DNA of 64,000 bases from Natronocella acetinitrilica (GTDB lineage: Bacteria > Pseudomonadota > Gammaproteobacteria > Nitrococcales > Aquisalimonadaceae), in the NCBI RefSeq assembly GCF_024170285.1, contig NZ_JALJXV010000002.1, positions 372,001-436,000 on the forward strand, written 5' to 3'. The translations under genes were made by a program, and so were the position numbers. Below, one piece after another: positions 53,663 to 63,304 of the stretch. Numbering within the stretch: position 1 is the first letter of the stretch; every line of letters begins with the position of its first letter. The notes below the pieces were generated by a model. The model had not been told where the DNA came from. It saw only the letters and a list, made by a program, of their open reading frames with translations, and made no database searches.

Positions 53663-54393
53663 CCGAACGCTTCGAAGTCTTCCCGGAACAGATGGCGTAC
53701 GCGGTCGATGGCATTGTCATCGTAATACTTCGCCAACTTGGCGGAGGAATCCGTGCGGTGCGGGTCCCAGCTCTTGACCTCGGCGTTCGCTTCCACGCCG
53801 AACAGTTCATTGACCAGGCGCGGCAAATCGGCGTCGATACGTTCAAGGCGGCCGATAAAATTCAGCCGTGACCGGTCCTTCGGCAGTAGGCTCACCTGCG
53901 GCGCCCAGTGCGGCCCGGTGTAGAGCGCGCCCTGCTCAAGCTGGTCGAGAAACTCGGAAAACCCTATCACCGAACCGTCATCCCGCGTCGGCGAATTGCC
54001 GAGGTTCTTCGCCGCCGGCGGCCGGTCGCGGACCACTTTGTCCAGATACGCCGAAAGCGTTCGATGGAAAGGGTTGCGCACGAAAGTGAACAGAAAGTAC
54101 TTCCGCCAGGCAATACGGGAGCGGCGGATGCCAATCTCCCGCGGCCTCAGATAGACCCCGATCTTGTCCCCGGCGGCGCTGAGCTCGCTACGCTGCGCAT
54201 CGGTCACGGATGGGTCATAGTGCAACAGGGTATTCCCCACCGTGGAGTGACCGGCCTTGGGGATGCGGTAAAAGACGAAGCCCTGGGGTTCGGACACCAG
54301 AATCCGCGGATCAACGCGGTGACGGGCAACGCGGCCGTCGAGGGTTGAGAGCAGAGGGTTGAGGTGTTCGCTGATGGTTCTGCGCAGGTGCAT
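53623..54393 (-). CDS. Sulfotransferase family 2-type protein
   Basis: The 256-residue product has the PAPS loop YRIPKAGHSTVGNTLLHYD and the 3'-phosphate motif FTFVRNPFHRTLSAYLDKVV. PHWAPQVSLLPKDRSRLNFI is typical of family 2 sulfotransferases of the carbohydrate/dermatan type. It is convergent with the glycosyltransferase at its left (40-base overlap). The 240 bases at its right, before the next sulfotransferase, are AT-richer and probably hold divergent promoters. Confidence 0.88.
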   Translation of the reverse strand: MHLRRTISEHLNPLLSTLDGRVARHRVDPRILVSEPQGFVFYRIPKAGHSTVGNTLLHYDPSVTDAQRSELSAAGDKIGVYLRPREIGIRRSRIAWRKYFLFTFVRNPFHRTLSAYLDKVVRDRPPAAKNLGNSPTRDDGSVIGFSEFLDQLEQGALYTGPHWAPQVSLLPKDRSRLNFIGRLERIDADLPRLVNELFGVEANAEVKSWDPHRTDSSAKLAKYYDDNAIDRVRHLFREDFEAFGYSTDPDKPLPAA

Positions 54394-54633
54394 GGCCAGT
54401 CGATTCTTTAGTATCGAAAAGTTGTCAAAGCGTGCTCGAATCCCGGCTGACCCTCAAGCCGATGCGCGTAAGTCGTGCACATAGGCCACTTTCAGCATGA
54501 TGTCGGTACAAATCGAACACTTCCATCCTGATATTGGTGACCACTGACGGATTCCAGTTGCTAGGGTACCATGCGGCATCTCGAGACCAGCTAGGCATCA
54601 CGCCAGGCCCAGACCAATGACCGAACAGAGCAG

Positions 54634-55437
54634 ATGGCTGAAGGCACTCTCAAACCCACGACTTCACAACGCTTCAAGTCCCTGCGCTATGGGCTTCACC
54701 CGTTCTATCGGCGCTCGGGCGTCTACTCCCTGCGTCATCCAGTGCAGCGGACGGCCAGTCTTCCCTCGATCGATTCCAGGATCGTCGTCAGTTCAGAGAG
54801 GAAGTTCATTTTTGTGCGTGTTCCGAAGTGCGCCAACACCACCCTACTGACGACCCTCTGGCTGTGTGAAAAGGGACTCGGGACGGAAGACCTGGAGCGC
54901 TACAGCGCAGACGAGCGCAAGCAATTATTGCGCAAACAAACGATGCGGCATGTCTTCCTGTCGCCGTCGGACTTGAGCAGTTCGCAGGCCTACGAAGCAC
55001 TGAAGAGCTACAAGAGCTGCATATTCGTGCGCAACCCGTTTACGCGTCTCGCTTCCGCCTACTTTTACAAGATCGCCAAGGGCCGGACGGCGGAGCGCCT
55101 TGGACTCGGTCCGAAGCCTTCGTTTCTGCGTTTCTGCGAGTTCCTGCGTGATGGCGGGCTGCATGCCGACATTCATTGGATGCCGCAGACGCACATTTGC
55201 CCGATTCCCCCTGAGCGCCTGCACTTTGTCGGCAGGATGGAGAACCTGGTGGAAGACCTGGACGCGATGACCCAGATGCTTTACCAGCGCAGCGCCCCCT
55301 TGCTCAGCCGTCAGCATCATGCCACGGGGGCTGACTCCCGCCTCCGCGACCTTTACGGGCCAGAAGAGACGGAGATCGTTCGCAACCTCTATAGCGACGA
55401 TTTCGCGGCGTTCGGCTACAGTCCGGAGCCTTTCTGA
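54634..55437 (+). CDS. Sulfotransferase family 2-type protein
   Basis: The 267-residue product has FIFVRVPKCANTTLLTTLWL as PAPS loop (KCANTT) and CIFVRNPFTRLASAYFYKIA as 3'-phosphate motif. HADIHWMPQTHICPIPPERL and HFVGRMENLVEDLDAM match the carbohydrate sulfotransferase pattern. It is a diverged relative of the 53623 protein. ATG 54634 lacks a clear ribosome-binding site. It is followed by another sulfotransferase after 18 bases. Confidence 0.87.
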   Translation: MAEGTLKPTTSQRFKSLRYGLHPFYRRSGVYSLRHPVQRTASLPSIDSRIVVSSERKFIFVRVPKCANTTLLTTLWLCEKGLGTEDLERYSADERKQLLRKQTMRHVFLSPSDLSSSQAYEALKSYKSCIFVRNPFTRLASAYFYKIAKGRTAERLGLGPKPSFLRFCEFLRDGGLHADIHWMPQTHICPIPPERLHFVGRMENLVEDLDAMTQMLYQRSAPLLSRQHHATGADSRLRDLYGPEETEIVRNLYSDDFAAFGYSPEPF

Positions 55438-55455
55438 GTTGATGGTTGCCAGAAA

Positions 55456-56205
55456 ATGATCATCAGCCACCGGCACCGGTTCATATTCATTCATTGCCGC
55501 AAGGTCGCCGGCAGTTCAATGAAGGTGACGCTGGCACCTCACCTCGGCCCGGACGATCTGCTGCTGGGCAGCCTGCACGAGGTGCTGAAAGACAGCTCGC
55601 CGTTCCAGAGATGGATACTGCGCGAACTCGCGAAACCGGCGGGGATCGCCGAACTGCTCTCGGCATCGATGAAGCGTCGGGACTGGCGCTCGGCGATGAA
55701 CAAGGTGCTGAAGAAGCGCCATAAGCGCGAGTTGGGGCTTTCCTCATCGTCCCACCCGACAGCGGTGGAAGTTCGTGCCTCGCTGGGCAAGACCTGGGAC
55801 GAATACTTCAAGTTCTGTTTCGTTCGTAATCCTTACGAGCGCGCCGTCTCTGATTATCTCTACCAGACCAGATTGATGGCGGAGCCGCCAAGCTTCAGCG
55901 AGTTCCTTGACGGCGTGAAGGCCGAGGCAGAAGCCGGCGACGTCAAACATGACAACTGGCCGATGTACACCATTGATGATGATATCGCGGTGGACTTCAT
56001 CGGCCGGTACGAAAATCTCAAAGAAGATTTCCGCAACGCTATGCTGCAGATCGGGCTCGAGAACGTGGAGCTTGCTGCGTCAGAGAAGCGGCGGCGTTAT
56101 CCGAAACCCTGGCAGGCATATTACGGAACCGGCGATCAGGATCGCGTGGAATCTCTCTTTCTGCGGGAGATCAATGAGTTCAATTATTCGTTCGAGGGCA
56201 AATAA
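55456..56205 (+). CDS. Sulfotransferase family 2-type protein
   Basis: The 249-residue product opens IISHRHRFIFIHCRKVAGSS, closely like the 47319 protein; CRKVAGSS is the PAPS loop. CFVRNPYERAVSDYLYQTRL is the 3'-phosphate motif. DDIAVDFIGRYENLKEDFRN also matches the paralogue. The stop overlaps the next start (TAATG). Base composition begins to drop here compared with the left part of the window. Confidence 0.88.
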   Translation: MIISHRHRFIFIHCRKVAGSSMKVTLAPHLGPDDLLLGSLHEVLKDSSPFQRWILRELAKPAGIAELLSASMKRRDWRSAMNKVLKKRHKRELGLSSSSHPTAVEVRASLGKTWDEYFKFCFVRNPYERAVSDYLYQTRLMAEPPSFSEFLDGVKAEAEAGDVKHDNWPMYTIDDDIAVDFIGRYENLKEDFRNAMLQIGLENVELAASEKRRRYPKPWQAYYGTGDQDRVESLFLREINEFNYSFEGK

Positions 56206-57269
56206 TGCGGGTGCTGATACTAGTTGGACGCTTTCACCCCAACCTGACGGAATGGGTCGAGGCGTTTCGTCTTGCGGGGGACGACGTCACCGTGATAACC
56301 GGTGGCGATTCCGTCAATCGTGTTGAGCGTGTCAAGCCACGCATCGTGCCCGAGAATGCCGTCAGCCAGTCCGAAGCCGAAGCTATTGCGCGGGAAATCA
56401 GACCCGATCTCGTCATCATCCGTAGCAAGGAAGACAGCTATCGCAGAATCGTGAAAGCGGCAAAAGGGCTCGGCGCCAAGGCCATCTACTATGATCAACG
56501 CGCATACTTGCGTAAAAAAGGCTTCAAGCCGTTTCACCGCGAGTTGCGCAAGGCCTTCCGGCGATTCCGTCAGGGCCACCCGAGAGTCGGCATAACGACG
56601 ACACTGGGAAAAGGCGAAGTGCCACGCCTCTGGAGGCATTGGATCCATGTTCCCATGCCGGTTCCTGACGACATAGAGCGACGACCGTACTTCAAGGACG
56701 GGCTCCCGACCGTTCTGATGGTAGGCAGGCTGGCCAACGAGAAAAAGCGCCATCTTTGGGTCCTGCAGGCGCTTGAGGAATCAGGGCACCCCTACCGCCT
56801 ACTCGTCGCAGGTGCAGGCGACGACAGCCACACCACCCGACCCGGCAAGCGCAGTCAAGACTATTATCAAAAGGTCAAAGAGACACTCGCCGCAGCAGGC
56901 CATCGCGGGAGCGTTGAGCTACAGGAAGATCTGCCACATGAACAGATGGCGGAACTCTACTTGCAAGCGGACATTTTTGTTCTGCCGTCAACGAAGGAAC
57001 TGCTGGGGATTTCCGTCGTGGAAGCCATGGCCAGAGGTTGCGCCGTGATCGCATCCAATGGTGTCGGGGCATGCGGATACATCAGCCATGGTAAAGACGG
57101 ATTGATTTTCCCGCGCGCTTCTTATGAAGCGTTCAGGGATACGCTGCACACCCTGCTATCGGACAAAGACTATACTCGCGCACTGGGACAAAACGCGGCA
57201 AAGACCATTAAGAACCGCCATGGACATGGGGACTTTGTCAACCAGATTCGCCAGATCGCGCGAGTTTGA
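56205..57269 (+). CDS. Glycosyltransferase family 4-type
   Basis: The 354-residue GT-B protein overlaps the preceding stop by one base. Features are LILVGRFHPNLTEWVEAFRL at the start, VLMVGRLANEKKRHLWVLQA, and DIFVLPSTKELLGISVVEAM with the E-x7-E region. It differs from the other three glycosyltransferases, so it probably adds a different sugar. It is convergent with the FkbM gene, overlapping by 32 bases. Confidence 0.92.
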   Translation: MRVLILVGRFHPNLTEWVEAFRLAGDDVTVITGGDSVNRVERVKPRIVPENAVSQSEAEAIAREIRPDLVIIRSKEDSYRRIVKAAKGLGAKAIYYDQRAYLRKKGFKPFHRELRKAFRRFRQGHPRVGITTTLGKGEVPRLWRHWIHVPMPVPDDIERRPYFKDGLPTVLMVGRLANEKKRHLWVLQALEESGHPYRLLVAGAGDDSHTTRPGKRSQDYYQKVKETLAAAGHRGSVELQEDLPHEQMAELYLQADIFVLPSTKELLGISVVEAMARGCAVIASNGVGACGYISHGKDGLIFPRASYEAFRDTLHTLLSDKDYTRALGQNAAKTIKNRHGHGDFVNQIRQIARV

Positions 57270-58131
57270 TCTTAAGAAGCTCAGAATGCAGGCTTTTTGG
57301 CGCAAAAACGTAATCCCGATTGAATTCTTTCAGTTCTTTACTCACTGGCTCCGCAGGAATGTAGTCAATCTTCTGCAATACAGATAAGTCACGATCCGGA
57401 GTAATTGATATCTTATAGATTTCGTATTGCAGGGATTCGAGCAGCGCGTTTATTTCACTTATGTTTTCCATGCGGCCGACATCATTTGAGTCGCGCGGAG
57501 GGAGCACTTCAGCAATGATTAGCGGCTGCAATGCGCCGATAAATGACGACGCCCCCCGAAAAACTTTGGATTCGTGACTCTCCGCGTCGATCTTGAGGAC
57601 CAACCCGCCCTTCTCGAACCCGAACTCATCCGAAATATCGTCCAGTCGATAGAGGCAAACGGGATGAGCAACTTTTCGCGCAACGTCCTTAAGATCCGTC
57701 TCTAGTGTCGCACCGGAGTTGGTCAGATTCCTCCTGCCGACGTGCAAACTAGCAACTCGCGGCTCGTCCGACAGCCCTGCCGGAACAATCTCAAAATTAC
57801 GAATAGCACTCTCGCTTGCAAGTTCATGCACATAGACCACGCAAAAAGGATTCGGCTCGAATCCCACATAACGACCTTCCGGACACACTGACTTGTAGCT
57901 CAGCAAAGACTGCCCAATGTTCGCACCAACATCGACAAAGGTTCGGATTTCGAACGGAAGCGAACGAAGCAGAGTTCTCATCCAGAGCTCACTGATCGCA
58001 GGACGCACCTCCAAGGCGAGCCCCATATTTCTGGGTGGGCGAACTCTTATATCCCCGATTGATTGCACACGCCACCTCGATGGCATGTGCAAGGAAATGC
58101 TGTTTGCCAGCTTACGTAATCTCTTTTTCAC
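57238..58131 (-). CDS. FkbM-family SAM-dependent methyltransferase
   Basis: The 297-residue protein has the SAM site FVDVGANIGQSLLSYKS and, further on, VGFEPNPFCVVYVHELASES and LVLKIDAESHESKVFRGASS, the FkbM pattern. It probably O-methylates a sugar. Base composition is clearly lower in GC than in the T6SS region, which suggests recent transfer. Its neighbour msbA-like gene is on the same strand, 51 bases away. Confidence 0.9.
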   Translation of the reverse strand: MKKRLRKLANSISLHMPSRWRVQSIGDIRVRPPRNMGLALEVRPAISELWMRTLLRSLPFEIRTFVDVGANIGQSLLSYKSVCPEGRYVGFEPNPFCVVYVHELASESAIRNFEIVPAGLSDEPRVASLHVGRRNLTNSGATLETDLKDVARKVAHPVCLYRLDDISDEFGFEKGGLVLKIDAESHESKVFRGASSFIGALQPLIIAEVLPPRDSNDVGRMENISEINALLESLQYEIYKISITPDRDLSVLQKIDYIPAEPVSKELKEFNRDYVFAPKSLHSELLKIKLARSGESG

Positions 58132-58182
58132 GGTTCAGATAGTGTCCTGCGGGTTCTGACAGTCCAAACGAAGCAGCTTGGG

Positions 58183-59991
58183 TCACGCCTCGGCGAACTG
58201 CCGGCTGTGAAGTTGTGCATAGCTACCGTTCCGAGCAAGCAACTCGTCATGCTTGCCTACTTCGACGATTTTGCCAGCTTCAATAACCACGATGCGATCG
58301 GCTTCCTCAATCGTGGACAGGCGGTGCGCGATCACTAGCGTTGTACGCGACTTCATCAAGCGATCGAGTGCATCCTGGATCATCTTTTCCGACTCAGTAT
58401 CTAGGGCGGACGTTGCCTCATCCAGGATCAGAATTGGAGCATCCTTGATGAGGGCACGTGCGATGGCCAGCCGCTGACGCTGCCCTCCCGAGAGCATCAC
58501 CCCGTTGTCACCGATATAGGTATCGAACCCGTTTGGCAGCGATTCAATGAAGTCGAGCGCATTGGCCGATCTGGCAGCCTCGCGTAACTGATCGATCGAC
58601 GCGTTTTCAGGCATCCCATATGCGATATTGTTGGCAACCGTGTCATTGAAGAGCACGACTTGTTGGGTGACGACGGATATCTGGCGCCGCAAGTCCCGCA
58701 TCGGGTACTCGGTAATCGACCGGCCATCAAGGAGAATACGCCCGCCTGTCGGCTCATAGAATCGGGGGAGCAGGCTTGCAATGGTGGATTTTCCACTCCC
58801 CGAGCGCCCCACCAGGGCCACGATTTCCCCCGGCCGTATCTCGAAACTGATGTCCTGCAAGACATCCGACACGCTCGCTTCATACTTGAAGCGTACCGAG
58901 TCAAAAATCACATGACCTTCCGCCCTTTCCAGCGGAATGGTCCCGAAATCCGGCTCCGGCTCCAGATCCAGCATTTCGAAGAGGCTTTCTCCAGCAGCCA
59001 ACGCTTTCTGTATTTCGGAATTGACCTTCACCACACGCTTCAGCGGCGCCATCATGAGCGCAGTCGCCGTAATGAATGACAGAATGCCGCCAGGCGTAAT
59101 CGTGGACATGACCGCCTCCATGGTGGCCAGATAGAGAACGATCGCCAGGCTGACCACCGCAACGAATTGCACCATTGGCTCGGTCATGGACTTGACCATC
59201 ACATAGCGCAACTGCTGTCTCTTGTGGTTGTCGTTGATCTTGCGGAAGCGGGCCGCTTCCTGATCCGTCGCTCCGAACACTTTGACTTCCGTGTGGCCGC
59301 GAAGTGTGTCTTCGGCGACCTGTCCAATCCCCCCCACTGTGCTCAGCAATCTGCGAGCGATCTTTCGAAAACGTTTGTTTGCCCAAAGAATTATGACGCC
59401 CAATAGCGGCGACAGCACCAAGAATACCAATGCCAACCATCCGGCAAGGTAGATCATGTAACCAACGAGAAAGATGATCGTGAAGGTGTCACGTATGAGT
59501 ATGACCACGGACTTGGAGGCGGCATCCGCAACCTGATTCACATTGTATGTGAGCTTGGCTTTGAGAAAGCCCAGAGCGCCCTTGTCGAAATAGGCTGTTG
59601 GTAGAACCAGGTACTTCTCGAATACAGCCTGCCGCATATCGGCGACCACATTCCGACCGATCCACGCCATGGTGTAGTCAGAGCTGAACATGGTCAGGCC
59701 GTGAAAAAGAAAGATCCCCACCAGCGCAAGTGGCACCCATGTTCTCGCACCCGGATCCTGATCAATAAACGTGCCGTCCACCAATGGCTGTACAATCCAG
59801 GCGAAGGCAGCCTGGCCAGCCGCGGCGAGCAACATGGCAATGATCGCCAAGATCCCGAGCCGCCAATACGGAATCACGTAGCGAAGAATTCGCTTGTAAA
59901 TCTCAAATGACTCGGAGGCCACAATCGGTCTTCCGGAGGCGTTCCGGATTTCCTGCTTGACCTGCTTGATTGCCGGGAGGGGTCTACTCAT
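58183..59991 (-). CDS. msbA: MsbA-type lipid/glycan flippase (ABC transporter)
   Basis: The 602-residue half-transporter has six transmembrane helices (about 40-330) and a C-terminal ATPase domain. Walker A is VALVGRSGSGKSTIASLLPR, the signature is GVMLSGGQRQRLAIARALIK, Walker B PILILDEATSALD, with the H-loop VIAHRLSTI. MsbA moves lipid A core; relatives in such loci move lipid-linked glycans. Which substrate applies here is not decidable. Without an lpxK neighbour it may be a locus-specific exporter, not the housekeeping MsbA. Confidence 0.93.
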   Translation of the reverse strand: MSRPLPAIKQVKQEIRNASGRPIVASESFEIYKRILRYVIPYWRLGILAIIAMLLAAAGQAAFAWIVQPLVDGTFIDQDPGARTWVPLALVGIFLFHGLTMFSSDYTMAWIGRNVVADMRQAVFEKYLVLPTAYFDKGALGFLKAKLTYNVNQVADAASKSVVILIRDTFTIIFLVGYMIYLAGWLALVFLVLSPLLGVIILWANKRFRKIARRLLSTVGGIGQVAEDTLRGHTEVKVFGATDQEAARFRKINDNHKRQQLRYVMVKSMTEPMVQFVAVVSLAIVLYLATMEAVMSTITPGGILSFITATALMMAPLKRVVKVNSEIQKALAAGESLFEMLDLEPEPDFGTIPLERAEGHVIFDSVRFKYEASVSDVLQDISFEIRPGEIVALVGRSGSGKSTIASLLPRFYEPTGGRILLDGRSITEYPMRDLRRQISVVTQQVVLFNDTVANNIAYGMPENASIDQLREAARSANALDFIESLPNGFDTYIGDNGVMLSGGQRQRLAIARALIKDAPILILDEATSALDTESEKMIQDALDRLMKSRTTLVIAHRLSTIEEADRIVVIEAGKIVEVGKHDELLARNGSYAQLHSRQFAEA

Positions 59992-60024
59992 AAGCCGCCG
60001 ATCATAACATCGGGGTCTCCGGCA

Positions 60025-61152
60025 CTACATGCATTCGTTCAAACCCATCGCCGCCAGATACCGTTGCGCCACCACATCCGCCCGGTCATCGGCCACGGCG
60101 GCACGCAGGAAAGCGCCGTCCGACGGGGCATGCAGCGTCGCCAGCATGGCCGCGGCCATGGCCTCGTGATCGCCCACGGGAACCAGCTTGCCGATTCGAC
60201 CTTGCTGCAGGGTCTCGGCGGGGCCGCTGGGGCAGTCGGTGGATACCACGGGGGTGCCGCAGGCCAGTGCCTCCACGATCACGGCCGAAGCCCCCTCGCG
60301 GCGCGATGCCAGCACGAAAAGACTCGCCTGCCGCATGTGGCGATAGGGGTTCGGCTCATAGCCCGGCAGATCCACGTCTTCCGCAACACCCAGCGATTGC
60401 GCCAGCGCCAGCAGCGACTCGCGTTCCCGGCCCTTGCCCAGAATGACGAGCCGCGCCGGGCGCTGCGCCCGCACCAGGGCGAAGGCCCCGATCAACGTAG
60501 CGAAATCCTTGCGCGGCTCCAGCGAGCCGACACCCAGTATTACGGGGCGGTCGGCATCACGGTACCAGGGGTGCTCCAGCGGCTCCTCGGCCAGGGCATG
60601 GAAGCGGCTGTTCAGGATTGGGTTTCGCACCACATGCAGCCGTTCCGTGGGTACGCCGGCGATGCGGATGAGGTCGTCACCGACACCCTGCGAGGGCGTG
60701 ATTGCGGCATCCGCAGCGGGGTACCAGCGGCGCATGGAGGCGAACAGCGCATCCCGCGCACGGGGCGACATATCCTCGCCCATGGCCGTGACCGACATGC
60801 CCATGCGAATGATGATGCGCGTCGGTGCGCCGCTCAGACGGCGGGCCAGCAGCGCAGCGCGGTTGAGCTGATGATTGGCGGTGAGTAGAGCCTCGGGGCG
60901 ATGACGGAACAGGTACCAGAGCAAGGGCGGCAGCACGAGTTTCTTGGTACCCACCGGCAGGCGAATGACGCGAATATTGTCCGGCAGATCCGCGGGGATG
61001 GCCGGTCCGTGGCCGCGAATCACGAGCAGGTGGAACTCCCGGTCGACCTGGCCGAACTCCGGCAGCAGGTTGGCCACCACGCGATCCACGCCGCTGTGGC
61101 CGGAGGTCGCGAACAACAGGGCAATCGGCGGGCGTGGCAAGCGTGGCTCCAT
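60025..61152 (-). CDS. Glycosyltransferase family 4-type
   Basis: From ATG 61152 the product is 375 residues, matching its relatives of 374 and 378. ATG 61203 is an alternative. It has IALLFATSGHSGVDRVVANL at the start, VILGVGSLEPRKDFATLIGA, LVILGKGRERESLLALAQSL and FVLASRREGASAVIVEALAC followed by STDCPSGPAETL. It is a paralogue of 49433 and 52526. It is divergent from the sulfotransferase at 61280, leaving 127 bases for promoters. Confidence 0.92.
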   Translation of the reverse strand: MEPRLPRPPIALLFATSGHSGVDRVVANLLPEFGQVDREFHLLVIRGHGPAIPADLPDNIRVIRLPVGTKKLVLPPLLWYLFRHRPEALLTANHQLNRAALLARRLSGAPTRIIIRMGMSVTAMGEDMSPRARDALFASMRRWYPAADAAITPSQGVGDDLIRIAGVPTERLHVVRNPILNSRFHALAEEPLEHPWYRDADRPVILGVGSLEPRKDFATLIGAFALVRAQRPARLVILGKGRERESLLALAQSLGVAEDVDLPGYEPNPYRHMRQASLFVLASRREGASAVIVEALACGTPVVSTDCPSGPAETLQQGRIGKLVPVGDHEAMAAAMLATLHAPSDGAFLRAAVADDRADVVAQRYLAAMGLNECM

Positions 61153-61279
61153 GAGGTGATGGGGACCGGTGGCGTGGGTTCGAAGTTTATCATCGCTCGC
61201 CATGGCTGAGGCGGTGTCCGCCGACCGCCCGAATCGGTAGACTTTGCCAACCCTCACCAGCAGACAACGGAGCGCGCCG

Positions 61280-62092
61280 GTGCTCGTCAAATACTGGAGT
61301 CGAATTCGCCGCAAGTGGCTGATGCGCAATGCCGACGTGCACATTGTCTCGTTCCCCAAGTGCGGGCGGACCTGGCTCTGCCTGATGATTGCCAAGGCGC
61401 TGGAGTATCACTACGGCGTCACGGTGAATCGGCCGCTGAAGCTGCGCCGTTTTCGTCAGAAGGTGCCCGGCCTGCCGCTGATCCTGCAGCACCACGACGG
61501 GGGCCCCGAATTCCAGCGGGCCGAGGCGCTGGAGCGGGACAAGTCGCTCTATGCCGGCAAGAAGGTGATCTTCCTGGTTCGGGACCCACGGGACGTGACG
61601 GTCTCGGCGTATTTCCAGAAGACCAAGCGGAACATCAACTTCGAGGGCAGCATCGAGGAGTATGTCTACCACCCGGTGGGCAGCATCGAGACCAATATCG
61701 CCTTCTACAACATCTGGGCGGAAAACAGGGCCGTGCCGTCGGAGTTCCTGCTGATGACGTACGAAGACCTGCACGAGGACGCGGTGCGCGAGTTGCGCCG
61801 GGCCTTCGAACTGCTGGGTGTGGACGACATCAGCGACGAGACGCTGCAGCGTGCGGCGGATGAGTGCAGCTTCGACAACATGCGCAAAATGGAGGCAACC
61901 AATGCGCTTGGCAGCGGCCGTCTCGCCCCACGGGACGCCAAGGACGAAACCACGTACAAGACCCGCGAGGGCCGGGCCGGCGGGTACGTGAAGCATCTCA
62001 AGCCGAAGGAAATCGCCCACATCGACAAGCTGATCGATGAGCGGTTGGATGATTTGTACGGGGTGTACAAGCGGGGGGCGGAGGCAGAATGA
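61280..62092 (+). CDS. Sulfotransferase domain protein (family 1 type)
   Basis: GTG 61280 has a CGGAG site eight bases upstream; a TTG at 61244 is less likely. The 270-residue product has VHIVSFPKCGRTWLCLMIAK as PAPS loop, VIFLVRDPRDVTVSAYFQKT as 3'-phosphate motif, LLMTYEDLHEDAVRELRRAF, and a C-terminal FDNMRKME...KTREGRAGGYVKHL region with the RxGxxGxWKxxF-like element. This makes it a family 1 type, unlike the family 2 enzymes nearby. It is the sixth sulfotransferase of the locus. Confidence 0.9.
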   Translation: MLVKYWSRIRRKWLMRNADVHIVSFPKCGRTWLCLMIAKALEYHYGVTVNRPLKLRRFRQKVPGLPLILQHHDGGPEFQRAEALERDKSLYAGKKVIFLVRDPRDVTVSAYFQKTKRNINFEGSIEEYVYHPVGSIETNIAFYNIWAENRAVPSEFLLMTYEDLHEDAVRELRRAFELLGVDDISDETLQRAADECSFDNMRKMEATNALGSGRLAPRDAKDETTYKTREGRAGGYVKHLKPKEIAHIDKLIDERLDDLYGVYKRGAEAE

Positions 62093-62102
62093 ACGCCGAA
62101 CC

Positions 62103-62205
62103 GGTGCGTTACGGCCTTCGGCCTAACGCACCCTACGTGAGGCCGTGCCCGACGGGTGGCCGTGCCCGCCGTAGGGTGCTGTTAGCGCGCAGCGCGTAAC
62201 GCACC
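62103..62205. repeat. REP-like palindrome pair (cluster D)
   Basis: Copies at 62103-62136 (+, CGGCCTTCGGCC core) and 62171-62205 (-, CGCGCAGCGCG core) face each other with 34 bases between, beginning 11 bases after the sulfotransferase stop. The order and core types are the same as in the pairs at 41013 and 52357. Confidence 0.9.
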
Positions 62206-62284
62206 GAACCGGCGGTGGTAGGAGCACCCAACGCGTGACGAATGCCGAAAAAGCGCGCCGGCAATTCGCTGGCTACGCCGTCCG

Positions 62285-63304
62285 TCATTCCCCCCGATAC
62301 CCCTGCGGGTTCTGCTGCTGCCAGCGCCAGGTGTCCTGCATCATGCGGGCGAGGTCGTGGCGGGCTGTCCAGCCGAGTTGCTGCGCGGCCCTGGTGGGGT
62401 CGGCGTAGCAGGCGGCGATGTCGCCGTCACGGCGGGGGGCGATTTCGTAGGGAATGCGCCGGCCGCTGGCCGCCTCGAAGGCGCGGATCATCTGCAGCAC
62501 GGAATAGCCCTGCCCCGTACCCAGGTTCCATATGTGTACTCCGGGTTTTTCGGCGATGATTTCCAGCGCCCGCAGATGCCCCAGTACCAGGTCCACCACG
62601 TGGATGTAGTCGCGCACGCCGGTGCCGTCGTCGGTGGGGTAGTCGTCACCGAACACCGAAAGCTTCTGCAGCCGCCCCACCGCCACCTGGGCCACGTAGG
62701 GCATGAGATTGTTGGGGGTATCCAGCGGATCTTCGCCGATCAGGCCACTTTCATGGGCGCCCACCGGGTTGAAATACCGCAGCAAGGCCACCGACCAGCG
62801 CTCGTCGGCCCGGCTCAAATCCCGCAGCACCTGCTCGACCATGAGCTTGGAGCGGCCGTAGGGATTGGTGGGCTCACCGATGGGCGCGGTCTCGGCAATG
62901 GGAACCGTCTCGGGGTCGCCGTACACGGTGGCCGATGAGCTGAATACGATGCGGCGCACGCCTGCTGCATCCATGGCCTGGCAAAGGGTGATGGTGCCGC
63001 CGACGTTATTGTCGATGTAGCGCAGGGGCTGACGCATGCTCTCCCCCACGGCCTTCAACCCGGCGAAGTGCATGACGGCGTCGAAGGCAGTGTCGGCGAA
63101 CAGCCTGTCAAGCAAATCGCGGTCGCGTATGTCGCCCTTGACGAACGCAGGACTGGTCCCGCTAATCCGCCTTACCCGCGCCAACGCCTCTTCAGAGCTG
63201 TTGGAGAGGTTGTCGAGCACAGTGACGGCATGGCCCGCGTTCTGCAGTTCAACGACCGCGTGGGTGCCGATGTAACCGGCGCCGCCGGTCACGAGTATGT
63301 TCAT
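62285..63304 (-). CDS. galE: UDP-glucose 4-epimerase GalE
   Basis: The 339-residue protein has the Rossmann motif [20 protein letters not shown], the catalytic SSSATVYG and YGRSK (Tyr-x3-Lys), and [15 protein letters not shown]. It interconverts UDP-glucose and UDP-galactose (possibly also the N-acetyl forms) in the cytoplasm and would supply the glycan locus. It is complete and of standard length. It is divergent from the regulator at 63483. Confidence 0.96.
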   Translation of the reverse strand: MNILVTGGAGYIGTHAVVELQNAGHAVTVLDNLSNSSEEALARVRRISGTSPAFVKGDIRDRDLLDRLFADTAFDAVMHFAGLKAVGESMRQPLRYIDNNVGGTITLCQAMDAAGVRRIVFSSSATVYGDPETVPIAETAPIGEPTNPYGRSKLMVEQVLRDLSRADERWSVALLRYFNPVGAHESGLIGEDPLDTPNNLMPYVAQVAVGRLQKLSVFGDDYPTDDGTGVRDYIHVVDLVLGHLRALEIIAEKPGVHIWNLGTGQGYSVLQMIRAFEAASGRRIPYEIAPRRDGDIAACYADPTRAAQQLGWTARHDLARMMQDTWRWQQQNPQGYRGE

